Below are positions 6,340-7,120 of a stretch of 7,120 nucleotides of DNA, in pieces; the stretch's first letter is position 1; every line of letters begins with the position of its first letter. The stretch lies in contig JANTFK010000166.1 in assembly GCA_024763595.1 (NCBI GenBank), positions 1-7,120 of the forward strand, read 5' to 3'. The position numbers were made by a program, and so were the translations under genes. The notes below the pieces were generated by a model that was not told the origin of the DNA, ran no database searches, and saw only the letters and a program-made list of their open reading frames with translations. This DNA is from Bacteroidales bacterium. Lineage in GTDB: Bacteria; Bacteroidota; Bacteroidia; Bacteroidales; GCA-2748055.

Positions 6340-7120
6340 CTAAATCATTCGCTTATTTTGTTTTGGTATCGCTGTTATTAGCTTCAGGCTGCAAGAGCCG
6401 TTCTGATATTGATAAAAGTGTTTCAAATATCATAAAAAGTGATACTTACGCGTTTTTTGTTGCGCCTTCAGATCCACAGCATATACGTAATAGTGAGGCA
6501 GCTATTGTTCAGCTTAAAGACAGCTCCCTGCTCCTGGCCTGGACTGAATTCCTTGGAGGTTCTGGTGCTGATCATGCACCTGCCCGCATATCAGGAAAAA
6601 TATCCACCGATGATGGACGCACATGGGGAAAAACACGCACGCTAATTGATACAGATAGCGGCTGTAACGTGATGGAAGTCAACTTTATGAGACTGAATTC
6701 GGATGCGCTTGCGCTTTTCTACTGTCATAAATACACCGAATCTACCGATTGCCGTGTAATGATGCGTACCTCAAATGATGAAGGAAAAACATGGATCAAT
6801 CCGAAACAACTGAGCCCTGCGGGAAAGTATACTGGACTGACCAACGGCAGGTCAATACGGCTTCGTTCGGGGCGGATTCTGCTTGAAGCTTGGGAGGGTG
6901 GCAAGAGCTATTGCCTCCTTTCGGATGATGATGGAAAAACATGGCACGATGGTCAGCATATTAAACCTGCCGGAGGCGATTGCTGGGAACCGGCGGCGAT
7001 CGGGCTAAAAGACGGGCGGGTCCTTATGCTCCTTCGAACCGCACTGGGTGGGCAATACCAGACAATTTCGAAAGATGAAGGTGAAACCTGGAGCGAACCA
7101 ACGCTCACGACGCTCAGTGG
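6336..7120 (+). CDS. Asp-box (BNR) sialidase-superfamily lipoprotein, 3' end outside window
   Basis: An open frame of 261 codons plus two bases, continuing past the window edge. The ATG at 6336 shares ATGA with the stop of the preceding GH92 gene, a classic coupled junction. Residues 1-19 form a clear lipoprotein signal peptide (FAYFVLVSLLLASGC, Cys19). Four Asp boxes (S/T-x-D-x-G-x-T-W) lie at residues 90-97 (STDDGRTW), 146-153 (SNDEGKTW), 196-203 (SDDDGKTW) and 245-252 (SKDEGETW), spaced 49-56 residues, as in a beta-propeller of the sialidase superfamily. HIRNSEAAI (Arg51, Glu54) stands where many family members carry the first substrate-binding Arg, and CWEPAAIGLKDGRVLMLLRT (Glu218, Arg234) resembles the later Glu/Arg pair. 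The textbook FRIP motif is absent, and the region expected to hold the catalytic Tyr is outside the window, so sialidase activity is not established; another exo-glycosidase or a non-catalytic propeller is possible. The first 120 bases or so are much more AT-rich than the genes upstream. Confidence 0.87.
   Translation, partial: MTKSFAYFVLVSLLLASGCKSRSDIDKSVSNIIKSDTYAFFVAPSDPQHIRNSEAAIVQLKDSSLLLAWTEFLGGSGADHAPARISGKISTDDGRTWGKTRTLIDTDSGCNVMEVNFMRLNSDALALFYCHKYTESTDCRVMMRTSNDEGKTWINPKQLSPAGKYTGLTNGRSIRLRSGRILLEAWEGGKSYCLLSDDDGKTWHDGQHIKPAGGDCWEPAAIGLKDGRVLMLLRTALGGQYQTISKDEGETWSEPTLTTLS

Noticed and set aside
6439..6645. A 68-codon plus-strand open frame after the second GH92
   Set aside because: It is out of frame with the Asp-box lipoprotein gene that covers the same bases and has no recognisable features.

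Overview
The window looks like a piece of a Bacteroidota chromosome or metagenome contig. The evidence is a TPR protein with the C-terminal signature of DUF5107 proteins, two family GH92 alpha-mannosidases, lipoprotein-type signal peptides, start sites without clear Shine-Dalgarno sequences, and tight same-strand packing typical of polysaccharide-utilization regions. Base composition is moderately GC-rich for the phylum (roughly 55-65% in GH92 stretches counted by hand). I would not name a genus. No SusC/SusD pair, regulator or transporter lies inside the window, so calling it a polysaccharide utilization locus is an inference from gene content.

Layout, all on the + strand. Bases 1-166 hold the broken or badly sequenced continuation of a TPR gene, with an in-frame TAA at 77-79. 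Bases 167-1582 are the open C-terminal part of that gene. Bases 1575-3881 encode a GH92 lipoprotein with a divergent N-terminal domain. Bases 3901-6339 encode a second, more canonical GH92 enzyme with a cysteine-flanked insertion. Bases 6336-7120 encode the first 261 codons of an Asp-box (BNR) sialidase-superfamily lipoprotein that runs off the window. There is no gene-free stretch over 300 bases, and I see no tRNA, rRNA, CRISPR array, insertion sequence or convincing terminator.

The junctions are an 8-bp overlap (ATGAGTAA), a 19-nt gap and a 4-bp overlap (ATGA). The four genes are therefore probably one transcript with coupled translation. The inferred theme is extracytoplasmic removal of terminal sugars: two exo-mannosidases with different active-site surroundings, plus a beta-propeller enzyme, acting on a mannose-containing glycan such as an N-glycan or mannan. 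The role of the TPR/DUF5107 protein in such clusters is not known to me.

The points most worth a second look are the disrupted 5' end of the TPR gene, the differing catalytic-site motifs of the two GH92 copies, the 18-bp duplication inside the second GH92, and the partial fourth gene at the 3' edge with its AT-rich start. I found no clear previously undescribed system.
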